Shown one piece after another: positions 1 through 6,060 of a stretch of 11,149 nt of DNA (within the stretch, counting starts at the first letter, position 1; the number at the start of each line of letters is the position of its first letter). This DNA is from Streptomyces sp. WM4235 (lineage in GTDB: Bacteria; Actinomycetota; Actinomycetes; Streptomycetales; Streptomycetaceae), in NCBI RefSeq assembly GCF_001279725.1, contig NZ_LGDE01000033.1, positions 1 to 11,149 of the forward strand, read 5' to 3'. Under the pieces are notes generated by a model. It saw nothing but the letters and a program-made list of their open reading frames with translations, was not told where the DNA came from and did not search any database. The translations under genes and the position numbers were made by a program.

Positions 1-466
1 CGTCACAGATGGCCAGTCCACTGAGGATGCTCACCACGGTGGCGATGGCGGCGACCAGCGCGGCGGTGAACAGACTCCCCGTCTGCAACAGGGTCACCAC
101 TGGCGGCTTCGAGTGGTTTCGGCGGTGCCCGCCGGCGGGGGGTGTGGACGGACGCTCGGCCGGTGTGTGCTGCGGCCCTGCGACGAACCCGATGACGCCG
201 GTCGTGTCGCCGTTGTCGCCGTTGTCACCGAAGGCGATTCGGGTGAAGGGCTCCGACTGCCCCAGCGCGGCGCTCTCTTGGAGAAGGTGCGCGAGTTCCG
301 TCGTCGGATCCCACGCCGTCTGCGTCTCTCCTGGCGCGTCGAGCGGTTGTCCGGGGGAGGGGTGCTGCTGATACTCCGGCCGGCCCCAGAACGCGGAGGT
401 TTCCGGATGGGAGGGGAACCCTTGGAAGTCCGGGTATCCGTATGACTCATACACGGAAGCTGCCAC
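1..466 (-). CDS. DUF2637/spd-like membrane protein, N-terminal part (C-terminus off the window)
   Basis: Reading from GTG at 466 towards position 1 gives about 155 codons with no stop, so the protein continues beyond the window. The first ~115 residues are hydrophilic and rich in Tyr, Pro, Gly and Gln, with an opening like YESYGYPDFQGFPSHPE and a short GDNGDNGD run. A basic stretch (HRRNHSK) leads into a hydrophobic helix, LLQTGSLFTAALVAAIA, at the window edge. This layout resembles actinomycete DUF2637-type proteins, related to the spd proteins of Streptomyces plasmids and integrative elements; that assignment is from memory. The GTG start overlaps the end of the small gene at 447-761, suggesting translational coupling, but no convincing ribosome binding site is visible. 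A second GTG at 454 is an alternative start. The coding frame is clearer than the identity. Confidence 0.55.
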   Translation of the reverse strand, partial: MAASVYESYGYPDFQGFPSHPETSAFWGRPEYQQHPSPGQPLDAPGETQTAWDPTTELAHLLQESAALGQSEPFTRIAFGDNGDNGDTTGVIGFVAGPQHTPAERPSTPPAGGHRRNHSKPPVVTLLQTGSLFTAALVAAIATVVSILSGLAICD

Positions 467-761
467 CCGAGCATTCGGCGACCGTCGTCGCGGATGGTGC
501 CGTCGCACCCGACCGCCTGCCGAACTCGGCCTGGATCACGCTCATCGTATGGAGGAAATCCTCGAAGATCGATGAGGAGTAACGAAGATCGATTTCCAGA
601 CCGCCGATTCCCAGCGTCGCGTTCCGGGTTTCGCCGCGGTCGGTTGAGGGCGGAGTGAACATCCACTTCCCGACCCGGGCGGCCCCGGACTGAGAGCTGC
701 CTCCCTGTCCGTCTCCCTCCGCAGGCGTGCGGAGGGAAACGGGTAGCTTTGCTGTTGTCAT
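447..761 (-). CDS. Small conserved-looking protein of unknown function
   Basis: ATG at 761 opens a 104-residue frame ending in TGA at 447. I do not recognise the family. The N-terminal ~30 residues are Gly/Ser-rich and probably disordered. The middle has an ordered look (VGKWMFTPPSTDRGETRNATLG) followed by SSIFEDFLHTMSVIQAEFGR, which could form an amphipathic helix. No signal peptide or membrane segment is seen. The start lies two bases after a TGA that closes the frame upstream (764), and the end overlaps the GTG of the DUF2637-like gene by 20 bases, so the three frames look like consecutive members of one operon. The same frame stays open upstream to 1160, but that extension is Arg/Pro-rich and looks non-coding, so the internal ATG at 761 was preferred. 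Confidence 0.5.
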   Translation of the reverse strand: MTTAKLPVSLRTPAEGDGQGGSSQSGAARVGKWMFTPPSTDRGETRNATLGIGGLEIDLRYSSSIFEDFLHTMSVIQAEFGRRSGATAPSATTVAECSGGSFRV

Positions 762-763
762 AT

Positions 764-1015
764 TCAATAAACGCTCTCGATGTTGGTCTGGGTGCGTGCC
801 ATCCGGGTGACACCGGTCGGCATATAAGCGTCGACATCGTCTTGTCGTTTCTGCGGACGAGTCGGGATCGCGAGGATTCCGAGAAGCCATGTGCGTCGTG
901 GCGGTGCTCGCCGTCCGTGCTGACGCGGAGGTCGCCTCCGCCGCGCGTGGGGCTCGTACGCGGTGAGGTCGGCGCGACCGGGGTGGCCCTGGAAGGCGAC
1001 GATGACGGCGGCCAC
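764..1015 (-). pseudogene. Possible 3' end of a decayed gene
   Basis: A minus-strand frame ending in TGA at 764 has a plausible protein-like C-terminus: WLLGILAIPTRPQKR, then DVDAYMPTGVTRMARTQ. It also has a sensible upstream piece, VAAVIVAFQGHPGRADLTAY. Between these lies a low-complexity Arg/Pro run, and upstream of about 1015 the frame becomes Arg/Cys-rich, as expected of a frame read out of phase. I read this as the tail of a gene that has suffered one or more frameshifts. The TGA is two bases before the ATG of the next gene, a spacing typical of operons and the main positional support. No family was recognised. It could instead be a chance open frame. Confidence 0.25.
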
Positions 1016-1261
1016 CGGCTTCCGCCAGTGCCTCCGGAGCCGCCCGCACCGGCCGCACCCGCGGCTGCGGGAGGCGGACCGGCGTCCGCCGACGGGGAGG
1101 GAAGAGCACCTCTTGCCGCCTTCGGTCGGCGGGCGACCTGACTTCCGCCCTGTCGCTCATCGGAACCGCCGGCGACCGGGCCCCGGAATGCCTGCCTCGG
1201 TCGACAACGTGACGTCCGTTTCCTGCCGGCGATCACACCTGCGTCGAGCCAGCCTGAGCAC

Positions 1262-1780
1262 ATGACCAAGTACACCGTGCTCCCCGTTGACGCGGCAGTT
1301 CTGGAGGAATTGCGGGTAGCGGACGATGCGGGCCGCCCCTGCGCCCCGTACCTCGCAACCCCCGACGACGCGGGCTCCCCCCTGCGCTGCTGTCTGCGCC
1401 CCATCACGCTCGGCGAGCGGATCGCTCTCGTCTCGTACGCTCCGTTGCGTCGTTGGGCCGCCGCCGGCGGGGCGGATCCGGGCGCGTACGACGAACAGGG
1501 GCCCGTCTTCATCCACGCCGACGACTGCGGCGGGTTCACCCCCGGCGGGGCCTACCCCTTCGATCGGGCGGGCGCCCTGCGTACCGTGCGCCGCTACGAC
1601 TCCCGGGGTCATATCGCGGGCGGCCGCCTGCTGGAGATCCCGGTCGATGCCACGGCCGGCTTCGATACGGCCTTCGACGAGGCCTTCCACGATCCGGACG
1701 TCGTGCTCGTACACGTCAGGGCACTGGAGTACGGGTGCTTCCACTTCGAGGTCCGACGGCCACCCGCCGAGGAGCGGTAA
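1262..1780 (+). CDS. DUF1203 domain-containing protein
   Basis: This 172-residue protein has the pattern of the DUF1203 family: LRCCLR near residues 41-46, GERIALVSYAPL around 51-62, and GPVFIHADDC around 80-89. The C-terminal half carries a conserved-looking GRLLEI and ends in VHVRALEYGCFHFEV. The length is about normal for the family, so the protein appears complete. No signal peptide or membrane segment is present, so it is probably cytoplasmic. The biochemical function of the family is not known to me. The ATG at 1262 is the natural start; only a weak purine stretch (GAGC) lies upstream. It appears to be a single-gene unit, closed by the hairpin at 1796-1820, and shows no link to the pathway downstream. 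Confidence 0.8.
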   Translation: MTKYTVLPVDAAVLEELRVADDAGRPCAPYLATPDDAGSPLRCCLRPITLGERIALVSYAPLRRWAAAGGADPGAYDEQGPVFIHADDCGGFTPGGAYPFDRAGALRTVRRYDSRGHIAGGRLLEIPVDATAGFDTAFDEAFHDPDVVLVHVRALEYGCFHFEVRRPPAEER

Positions 1781-1795
1781 CCGCCACCTCGATGA

Positions 1796-1820
1796 CCGGG
1801 AGGTGCCGCGCGCCTCCCGG
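1796..1820 (+). terminator. Hairpin terminator after the DUF1203 gene
   Basis: Arms CCGGGAGG (1796-1803) and CCTCCCGG (1813-1820) are perfectly complementary. The stem can extend inward by a U-G and two further pairs, leaving a three-base loop. It begins 16 bases after the TAA of the DUF1203 gene and lies between two convergent genes, so it may serve both strands. There is no T-tract, which is common for Streptomyces terminators. Confidence 0.6.
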
Positions 1821-1933
1821 ATACGGGTGCCCGCCGGACGCCGAGGGATCTCTTCGTGCCCGGCCACGGCGGCCCGTTCAGGGCTCACGACAACACACCA
1901 CGCGAGGCCGTCCGCCGTGGCCGTTGAAGCTCC

Positions 1934-2572
1934 TCAGATGCGCTGCGCGGTCAGCCTTCTCCCGTCCGCCTCAAGGACCAGAACGTTCCTGGCGGTACCG
2001 GCCAGGCCATGATCGCCGTCCCACCACTCGACGAAACGCCGGGCGAGCGATTCAGACGCGGGAGTTCCGGAAGTCCCTGCCGAGTAGTCCGTGCTCAACT
2101 CGACGTCATAGTCCTGTTCGGTCAGTTGAGCCGTGACCAGCATGCGGACGTGGTCCACTTCCTGGGCCTCACCCTTGGTACGAGCCCACGCGCGGAACCG
2201 CTCCAGCATCTCCCCATTCGTGGTCCGCTTCGTCACGGGGCCGGTGGGTAACTGCTCAGGGGAGTTCGCGACGCCGTTGAGGCAGCCTCGCACCCAGGAA
2301 CCACGATCCACCTCGGCGGCGCTGCCGGCCTGCAAGGCCCGGCGGGTACAGCCGCCCCACACCGTCTCGCGCACGGCCGCCCCTTTGCCCGAGGAGTCGT
2401 AGACGGCCTTGCCCACGCCGTATCCGGCACGATAGGCGGCGACGTGCTCGGGTACGGCGGACGAGCGGGACGCGGGCGCAGGGCCGTCGAGCGGCTTACC
2501 GCCGCCGCAACCGGCCAGGCCGACCAACGCGGCGACGGTCATGCCGACTACACGGCCTGAGCGATGATTCAT
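1934..2572 (-). CDS. Putative secreted lipoprotein of unknown function
   Basis: The N-terminus is a lipoprotein signal peptide: a basic start (NHRSGR), a hydrophobic stretch MTVAALVG, and the lipobox LAGC with the acylated Cys at residue 22. It is followed by a Gly/Pro/Ser-rich linker. The mature domain of about 180 residues has YRAGYGVGKAVYDSSG, two cysteines in GGCTRRAL and RGCLNGV that could form a disulfide, and WWDGD near the C-terminus. I do not recognise a named family. It is expected to be anchored to the outer face of the membrane. Two adjacent ATG codons (2575 and 2572) follow an AGGGGGA ribosome binding site. The second gives better spacing and was chosen; the first adds one Met. 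The gene is divergent from the TmrB-like gene, with about 205 bases between them that show no other gene. Confidence 0.7.
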   Translation of the reverse strand: MNHRSGRVVGMTVAALVGLAGCGGGKPLDGPAPASRSSAVPEHVAAYRAGYGVGKAVYDSSGKGAAVRETVWGGCTRRALQAGSAAEVDRGSWVRGCLNGVANSPEQLPTGPVTKRTTNGEMLERFRAWARTKGEAQEVDHVRMLVTAQLTEQDYDVELSTDYSAGTSGTPASESLARRFVEWWDGDHGLAGTARNVLVLEADGRRLTAQRI

Positions 2573-2767
2573 CATTCCCCCTGGGCATGGACTGTCACCC
2601 GATGAGACGGCATCCCGCGCTCATTGGTCGCATGCCCGAACACGCTCTCGCCCACCCCGAGGACTGGCGGGCCCCATCGACCGGGCGGCGTGACCAGTCG
2701 AGGCGACCCTCTCCTGACAGGCGACATCCGATCCTGGCGGTGGAGACCGGCTGTTCGCCGCACGGCG

Positions 2768-2773
2768 TAGCGT
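2768..2773 (+). promoter_or_regulatory. Candidate -10 element of a leaderless promoter
   Basis: TAGCGT fits the actinobacterial TANNNT -10 pattern. It ends seven bases before the A of the ATG at 2781, which would place the transcription start at the start codon. No Shine-Dalgarno sequence is present before this ATG, consistent with leaderless translation. No good -35 is seen. Confidence 0.35.
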
Positions 2774-2780
2774 TGGCGCC

Positions 2781-3302
2781 ATGATCGTATGGCTCAACGG
2801 CACCCACGGCGCGGGCAAGACGACGACCAGTGCACTCGTGCAGCAGCTGATCCCGGATTCACGTGTGTTCGATGCCGAAAAGGTCGGCGAGACGCTCATG
2901 GACATCAAGCCGGGGTTGCCCTGGACGGGCAACTTCCAGGACTGGTCGCCTTGGCGGCCACTCGTGGTCGAGACCGCCCGCCGCGTGCTCGACTTCACCG
3001 GTGGCACTCTGGTGATGCCCATGACTGTCCTGGTCGAGCAGTACTGGCGCGAGATCAGCTCCGGCCTCGCCCAGCACGCGATTCCGGTGCGGCACTTCGT
3101 TCTCCACGCTGACCAGGACACCCTGCGCGGACGCATCGAGGGAGACAAGGACCTTGGCCCGTCCCCGTTCCGTCTCGCATACCTCAAGCCCTACGCCGAG
3201 GCGGCCCGTACGTGGCTGCACGATGAGGCCGAGGTCGTCGACACCACACACCTCACGCCCGCCCAGGCCGCGGTGCGGATCGCGGAGGCCGTCAAGCGCT
3301 GA
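2781..3302 (+). CDS. TmrB-like P-loop NTP-binding protein
   Basis: This 173-residue protein starts with the pattern MIVWLNGTHGAGKTTT, a Walker A motif at about residues 7-14. It then shows features of the TmrB (tunicamycin-resistance) family: FDAEKVGETL at 30-39, a QDWSPWRPLV segment around 53-62, GGTLVMPMTVL around 74-84, and RHFVLHADQDTLRGRI around 104-119. B. subtilis TmrB is an ATP-binding, membrane-associated protein thought to bind tunicamycin. Many actinomycete relatives are annotated only as AAA or ATP-binding proteins, so drug resistance is an inference. The length is close to the family. No ribosome binding site precedes the ATG, and the gene may be leaderless. It lies about 670 bases before the bac-type operon with its own context, so membership of that pathway is not indicated. 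Confidence 0.7.
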   Translation: MIVWLNGTHGAGKTTTSALVQQLIPDSRVFDAEKVGETLMDIKPGLPWTGNFQDWSPWRPLVVETARRVLDFTGGTLVMPMTVLVEQYWREISSGLAQHAIPVRHFVLHADQDTLRGRIEGDKDLGPSPFRLAYLKPYAEAARTWLHDEAEVVDTTHLTPAQAAVRIAEAVKR

Positions 3303-3313
3303 GGGGTCCGCCC

Positions 3314-3337
3314 GTCGCCCCGTCGCCCCGTCGCCCC
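3314..3337 (+). repeat. Three tandem copies of GTCGCCCC
   Basis: Three exact 8-base units follow the stop of the TmrB-like gene by 11 bases. The preceding GAGGGG could pair with CCCCTC at the repeat end, with a long loop. It is probably a slippage repeat. Confidence 0.7.
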
Positions 3338-3363
3338 TCGCCACCGCCGACCCGCCGCATTCA

Positions 3364-3396
3364 CGGTGGCTCGAAGAGGGCTCTGATCAGCCACCG
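3364..3396 (+). terminator. Terminator-like hairpin after the TmrB-like gene
   Basis: CGGTGGCT (3364-3371) pairs perfectly with AGCCACCG (3389-3396). The 17-base loop contains a smaller AGAG/CTCT pairing. It lies about 60 bases after the stop codon, and there is no T-tract. Confidence 0.4.
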
Positions 3397-3808
3397 CCGA
3401 CCTGAGTACCGGCGCGCGACAAGCATGGTCAACGCAACGATGCGACGTGGCGGAACTCTGTGCAACGCCCCGATCACGGCGTGGAGTTCGATGGTCGGCG
3501 AGGACATCGGGCGGGTGCGTTTTCGGCCAACGCGTCGTGAGACCGTCCCCGCTCGCACGGATTCCCGCACTCGCGCGCACCGGCTCTCTCCCATCGCCAC
3601 CGGGCGGCAGGCTGCTCGGGAGTGGGGCGATTCACGGCAGCACCGGGCCGACGCGCGGTGTGTCGGCTTGACGCGATTCGATTCCAGGGTCACCCCGCAC
3701 GGCCAGGCTGCCGAGGGAAATGGAACGTCATTGGTCGGAAACAGCGACGTAACTTCGCCGGGTAAACCCATGGGAAAACTTGGTACGGACCTGGGATGTC
3801 ATGTTTTC

Positions 3809-3820
3809 GGTCAAGGTCAA
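3809..3820 (+). promoter_or_regulatory. Direct repeat GGTCAA x2, possible regulator site
   Basis: Two adjacent exact GGTCAA units end eight bases before the candidate -35 of the operon promoter. This is where an activator or repressor would bind. The protein that might recognise them is unknown. Confidence 0.3.
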
Positions 3821-3827
3821 AGGTGTG

Positions 3828-3856
3828 TTGAAGGCCCTGTTCGAGCCGTGTATGTT
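3828..3856 (+). promoter_or_regulatory. Sigma-70 (HrdB)-like promoter of the bac-type operon
   Basis: TTGAAG (3828-3833) and TATGTT (3851-3856) are separated by 17 bases, close to the vegetative consensus TTGACN-17-TANNNT. Transcription would start near 3863, leaving a leader of about 110 bases before the first start codon. It is the best promoter I can see ahead of the operon. Confidence 0.6.
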
Positions 3857-3868
3857 CTTGCCACGTTT

Positions 3869-3893
3869 AGACCGTCACTCGAGGGTGCGGTCT
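3869..3893 (+). promoter_or_regulatory. Inverted repeat at the start of the operon leader
   Basis: AGACCG (3869-3874) pairs with CGGTCT (3888-3893), and inside it CAC (3876-3878) pairs with GTG (3885-3887) after a bulged T. It lies a few bases after the predicted transcription start. It could be an operator or a 5'-leader hairpin. Confidence 0.35.
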
Positions 3894-3972
3894 CGAATAA
3901 TCGTGTGCCCGCCGCGCTTTCCCGTCGGCACGGTCGGCGAGGTCGGCATGCGATATCGGAGAAGAGTGAAGC

Positions 3973-4587
3973 GTGGAACTACTGCGAATACCCGAGAGCG
4001 AGAGGCGAGCACTCGATACGCTCATACCCGCCGACTCGGGTAGAACGGTGAAGCTGGGTACATTAGGCCCGAGCGGGACGAGTAGCGAGTACATCGCCCA
4101 ATCGATGGTGCGTACTCTCGGCAACCGAGACTGCTTTAGCATCGTCCTGGAGAACACATACGAGCAGTGCATGGACGCACTGGCGACCGGGCAGGTCGAC
4201 CTGGCACTGGTGGCCCATGCCTATCCCAAGATAAATGCCTTCTACATGAACCCGATCCTGGAGCCGGCGATCGTGTTTCGTGGCAACACGCCCGAATACG
4301 GACTGGCAACGCGACTCGACTTCGATTTCCATGAAGAGTTGCTCTTCAGTGACACCGTCGTCTCGCACCCGGCGCCCGTTCCCCTCCTGCAATACCATTT
4401 CGGCCGGCCCGTACAACTGGCCACCGCCACCTCGACGAGTCAGGCGGCCTGTGACGTCGCCGACGGGCGGTACAACATCGCCATCACCAACGAGCAGGCG
4501 GTGAGGGAACACAACCTGAAATTCGTCTACAGGTTCTCGCACATTCCCATGACGTGGACTGTTTTCTCGCGAAAGGTGAACAAGTGA
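3973..4587 (+). CDS. bacA: Prephenate decarboxylase, BacA family
   Basis: BacA enzymes convert prephenate to an endocyclic dihydro-4-hydroxyphenylpyruvate by non-aromatising decarboxylation, the first committed step to anticapsin. The 204 residues equal my recollection of B. subtilis BacA and share its signature blocks: TLGPSGTSSEY (30-40), VAHAYPKINAFYMNP (80-94), FRGNTPEYGLA (102-112), VVSHPAPVPLL (129-139) and ITNE (171-174), with SHIPMTWTVF near the end. The prephenate dehydratase TRF motif is absent, as in BacA, arguing against a plain phenylalanine enzyme. GTG at 3973 follows GGAGAAGAG (3958-3966) and gives the expected N-terminal length. Codon 31 is TTA (4063-4065), a rare codon in Streptomyces read by the bldA tRNA, so translation is probably developmentally gated. 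The stop overlaps the next start by four bases. SalX and AerD are related decarboxylases in other pathways. Confidence 0.9.
   Translation: MELLRIPESERRALDTLIPADSGRTVKLGTLGPSGTSSEYIAQSMVRTLGNRDCFSIVLENTYEQCMDALATGQVDLALVAHAYPKINAFYMNPILEPAIVFRGNTPEYGLATRLDFDFHEELLFSDTVVSHPAPVPLLQYHFGRPVQLATATSTSQAACDVADGRYNIAITNEQAVREHNLKFVYRFSHIPMTWTVFSRKVNK
4063..4065 (+). promoter_or_regulatory. TTA codon in the first gene of the operon
   Basis: In-frame TTA encodes Leu31 of the BacA homologue. It stays in frame even if translation began further downstream, at the GTG near 4048. I saw no other in-frame TTA in the rest of the operon. Confidence 0.85.
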
Positions 4588-5285
4588 CCACGCAGACGCG
4601 TGAACGGCTGTATTTCCCGGCCCCCGACGTGGCGACCCAGGACAACGGGATCCGTTTCGAGTCCTATCGGCGTGACGACACCGAGGTCCGGCTCTCCTTC
4701 ATCCCGCCCGGTGCCGTCGTGACGGGCCGTGACCCGGAGAAGGCGCGGGTCGGCATGATCGTCCGCGGCGGGCTCTCCGTGACGGTCGGGGAGGTGGTGA
4801 AGGTGATGAGGCCCGAGCACGACGTCTACGTCGTACCGCCTCACGTCGGTCTGTCGGCCGTGAACTCGACAGCGGAGGAGGCCGTCCTACTGGAGATCAC
4901 GCGGAGCAAATCGGGCGAGAAGTACCCCGCGCCGACCGGATACTTCCTGGAACCTCTCGAGTCCCGCAAGTTCGTCAAGATGGACGTCACGTTCTTCCTG
5001 GCCGACTGGATCGAGCTGATGATCGCCGACATTCCCGGCGGCGGTCAGATGCCGTACCACAAGCACTCCCACGAGCAGATCGGCATATGTCTCGAAGGGC
5101 GTTATGACATGACCGTCGAAGAGACGAGTCACGAACTCCTGTTCGGCGGGACCTATTTCTGTGCCGGCCAGGAGGGGCACAGCGCGGAGAACCCCAACGC
5201 CGGCCTGGCCCGCTCCCTCAACATCTTCATTCCGCCTCGGTACCATCGCGTGCCCAAGCAGGAAGAGGAACAGGAAACGCCTTGA
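4584..5285 (+). CDS. bacB: Bicupin isomerase, BacB family, with degenerate N-terminal metal site
   Basis: BacB isomerises the BacA product, moving a ring double bond into conjugation with the pyruvyl side chain. The 233-residue protein follows B. subtilis BacB (235 residues) throughout: LYFPAP near 9-14, GDTEV-like DDTEVRLSFIPP (31-42), VTFFLADWIELM (135-146), HKHSHEQIGIC (159-169) and INIFIPPRY-like NIFIPPRYHR near the end. The C-terminal cupin keeps its metal ligands: His159, His161, Gln165, His199. In the N-terminal cupin, the positions matching BacB His50, His52 and Gln56 are Arg49, Pro51 and Arg55; only His87 remains. That domain probably binds no metal. GTG at 4584 overlaps the bacA stop and follows AAAGGTGA; an upstream in-frame GTG at 4554 would add ten residues inside bacA and is less likely. 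Confidence 0.9.
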   Translation: MTTQTRERLYFPAPDVATQDNGIRFESYRRDDTEVRLSFIPPGAVVTGRDPEKARVGMIVRGGLSVTVGEVVKVMRPEHDVYVVPPHVGLSAVNSTAEEAVLLEITRSKSGEKYPAPTGYFLEPLESRKFVKMDVTFFLADWIELMIADIPGGGQMPYHKHSHEQIGICLEGRYDMTVEETSHELLFGGTYFCAGQEGHSAENPNAGLARSLNIFIPPRYHRVPKQEEEQETP

Positions 5286-6046
5286 TGCGCGTGGCTGTAG
5301 TCCTTGGCGCGGGCCACGGAATCGGGCGCGCGACCGCCCTGCAACTGCTTTCCAAGGGACATGTGACGGTCTTGTCCGCGCGCACGGAGAGCGCTCTGGA
5401 GGAGATCGCGGAGTTGTCCGGTGGACCTGACGTCCACGTGTTTCCGGGTGACGTCACATCACAAGCGTTTCGCGCGAAACTGGTTGATCATGTCGAGCGA
5501 CGATTCGGCAGGATCGACGTACTCGTCAACAATGCGCCCGGCCCGGCGCCCGGAACCTTCGACAGCACCGAGGTCGGCGACGTGACAGCCGCGATGGAGC
5601 AGAAACTCGTCCCGTACCTGGATCTCATCAAATCCTTGGCTCCGATGATGGTGCGCAACGAGTTCGGGCGGATCATCAACATCGTGGGAAACATCGGCAA
5701 GGAACCCGCCCCCGGAATGTTTCTCTCGGGTCTGGTCAACGCGGCAGTGGCGAACGCCAGCAAATATCTGGCGAGTCAGTACGCCCCGCACAACGTGACG
5801 GTGAATTGCGTGCACCCCGGAACGATCCGGACCCGGCGCTACGACCGAGCCGTGGAGCACATGAGCAGAACCCGCGGAGTGTCGCGGTCCGAAGCGGAGG
5901 ACCGCCTCAAGCAGGCCATCCCCATGGCCAGACCGGGAAAGGCCGAAGAGGTGGCCGCTCTCATCGGCTTCCTGGCATCCGAGGAGGCTTCCTATCTCAC
6001 CGGACAGCAAATCTCGGTCGACGGGGGGCAACTGACATGCGTATAG
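5285..6046 (+). CDS. bacG: SDR-fold ene-reductase, BacG family
   Basis: BacG (YwfH) uses NAD(P)H to reduce the conjugated ring double bond made by BacB, giving tetrahydro-4-hydroxyphenylpyruvate. The 253 residues carry the nucleotide-binding motif GAGHGIG (8-14), NNAP (82-85) and a block close to B. subtilis BacG: APGTFD, then EFGRIINIVGN (126-136), KEP and MF. The C-terminus has ASEEASYLTGQQISVDGG (231-248). The usual SDR catalytic Tyr of YxxxK is Ala156 with Lys160 kept, and the usual Ser region reads IVGN (133-136). From memory, B. subtilis BacG also lacks a Tyr there, which fits hydride addition to an alkene rather than carbonyl reduction. ATG at 5285 overlaps the bacB TGA by one base and follows AGGAAA (5272-5277). 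In Bacillus this gene is separate from the main bac operon; here it sits inside it. Confidence 0.88.
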   Translation: MRVAVVLGAGHGIGRATALQLLSKGHVTVLSARTESALEEIAELSGGPDVHVFPGDVTSQAFRAKLVDHVERRFGRIDVLVNNAPGPAPGTFDSTEVGDVTAAMEQKLVPYLDLIKSLAPMMVRNEFGRIINIVGNIGKEPAPGMFLSGLVNAAVANASKYLASQYAPHNVTVNCVHPGTIRTRRYDRAVEHMSRTRGVSRSEAEDRLKQAIPMARPGKAEEVAALIGFLASEEASYLTGQQISVDGGQLTCV

Positions 6047-6060
6047 GAGAGGAAGATCTC

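Larger units (their letters stand above)
3303..3972. other. Intergenic region upstream of the bac-type operon
   Basis: No convincing gene was found in these 670 bases; open frames here are Arg/Ser-rich with no recognisable motif. The stretch holds a short tandem repeat (3314-3337), a terminator-like hairpin (3364-3396), a direct repeat (3809-3820), a promoter (3828-3856) and a second hairpin (3869-3893). The part from about 3400 to 3800 is otherwise featureless to me. Confidence 0.6.

Noticed and set aside
94..1539. A 481-codon minus-strand open frame
   Set aside because: It is Arg/Ser/Pro-rich throughout, overlaps the DUF1203 gene and the better-supported minus-strand frames, and has no recognisable motif. 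It is a GC-rich antisense shadow.
3664..3700. A tRNA-like T-loop string (TTCGATTCC)
   Set aside because: Flanking bases do not form the T-stem and no acceptor or anticodon arm could be drawn.
3425..4051. A 208-codon plus-strand open frame running into bacA
   Set aside because: No family pattern, Arg-rich, overlaps the promoter, leader and start of bacA in another frame.
3973..4587. Reading the first gene as a prephenate dehydratase for phenylalanine synthesis
   Set aside because: The dehydratase TRF motif and ACT domain are absent, the length and blocks match BacA, and bacB, bacG, bacC and bacF homologues follow.
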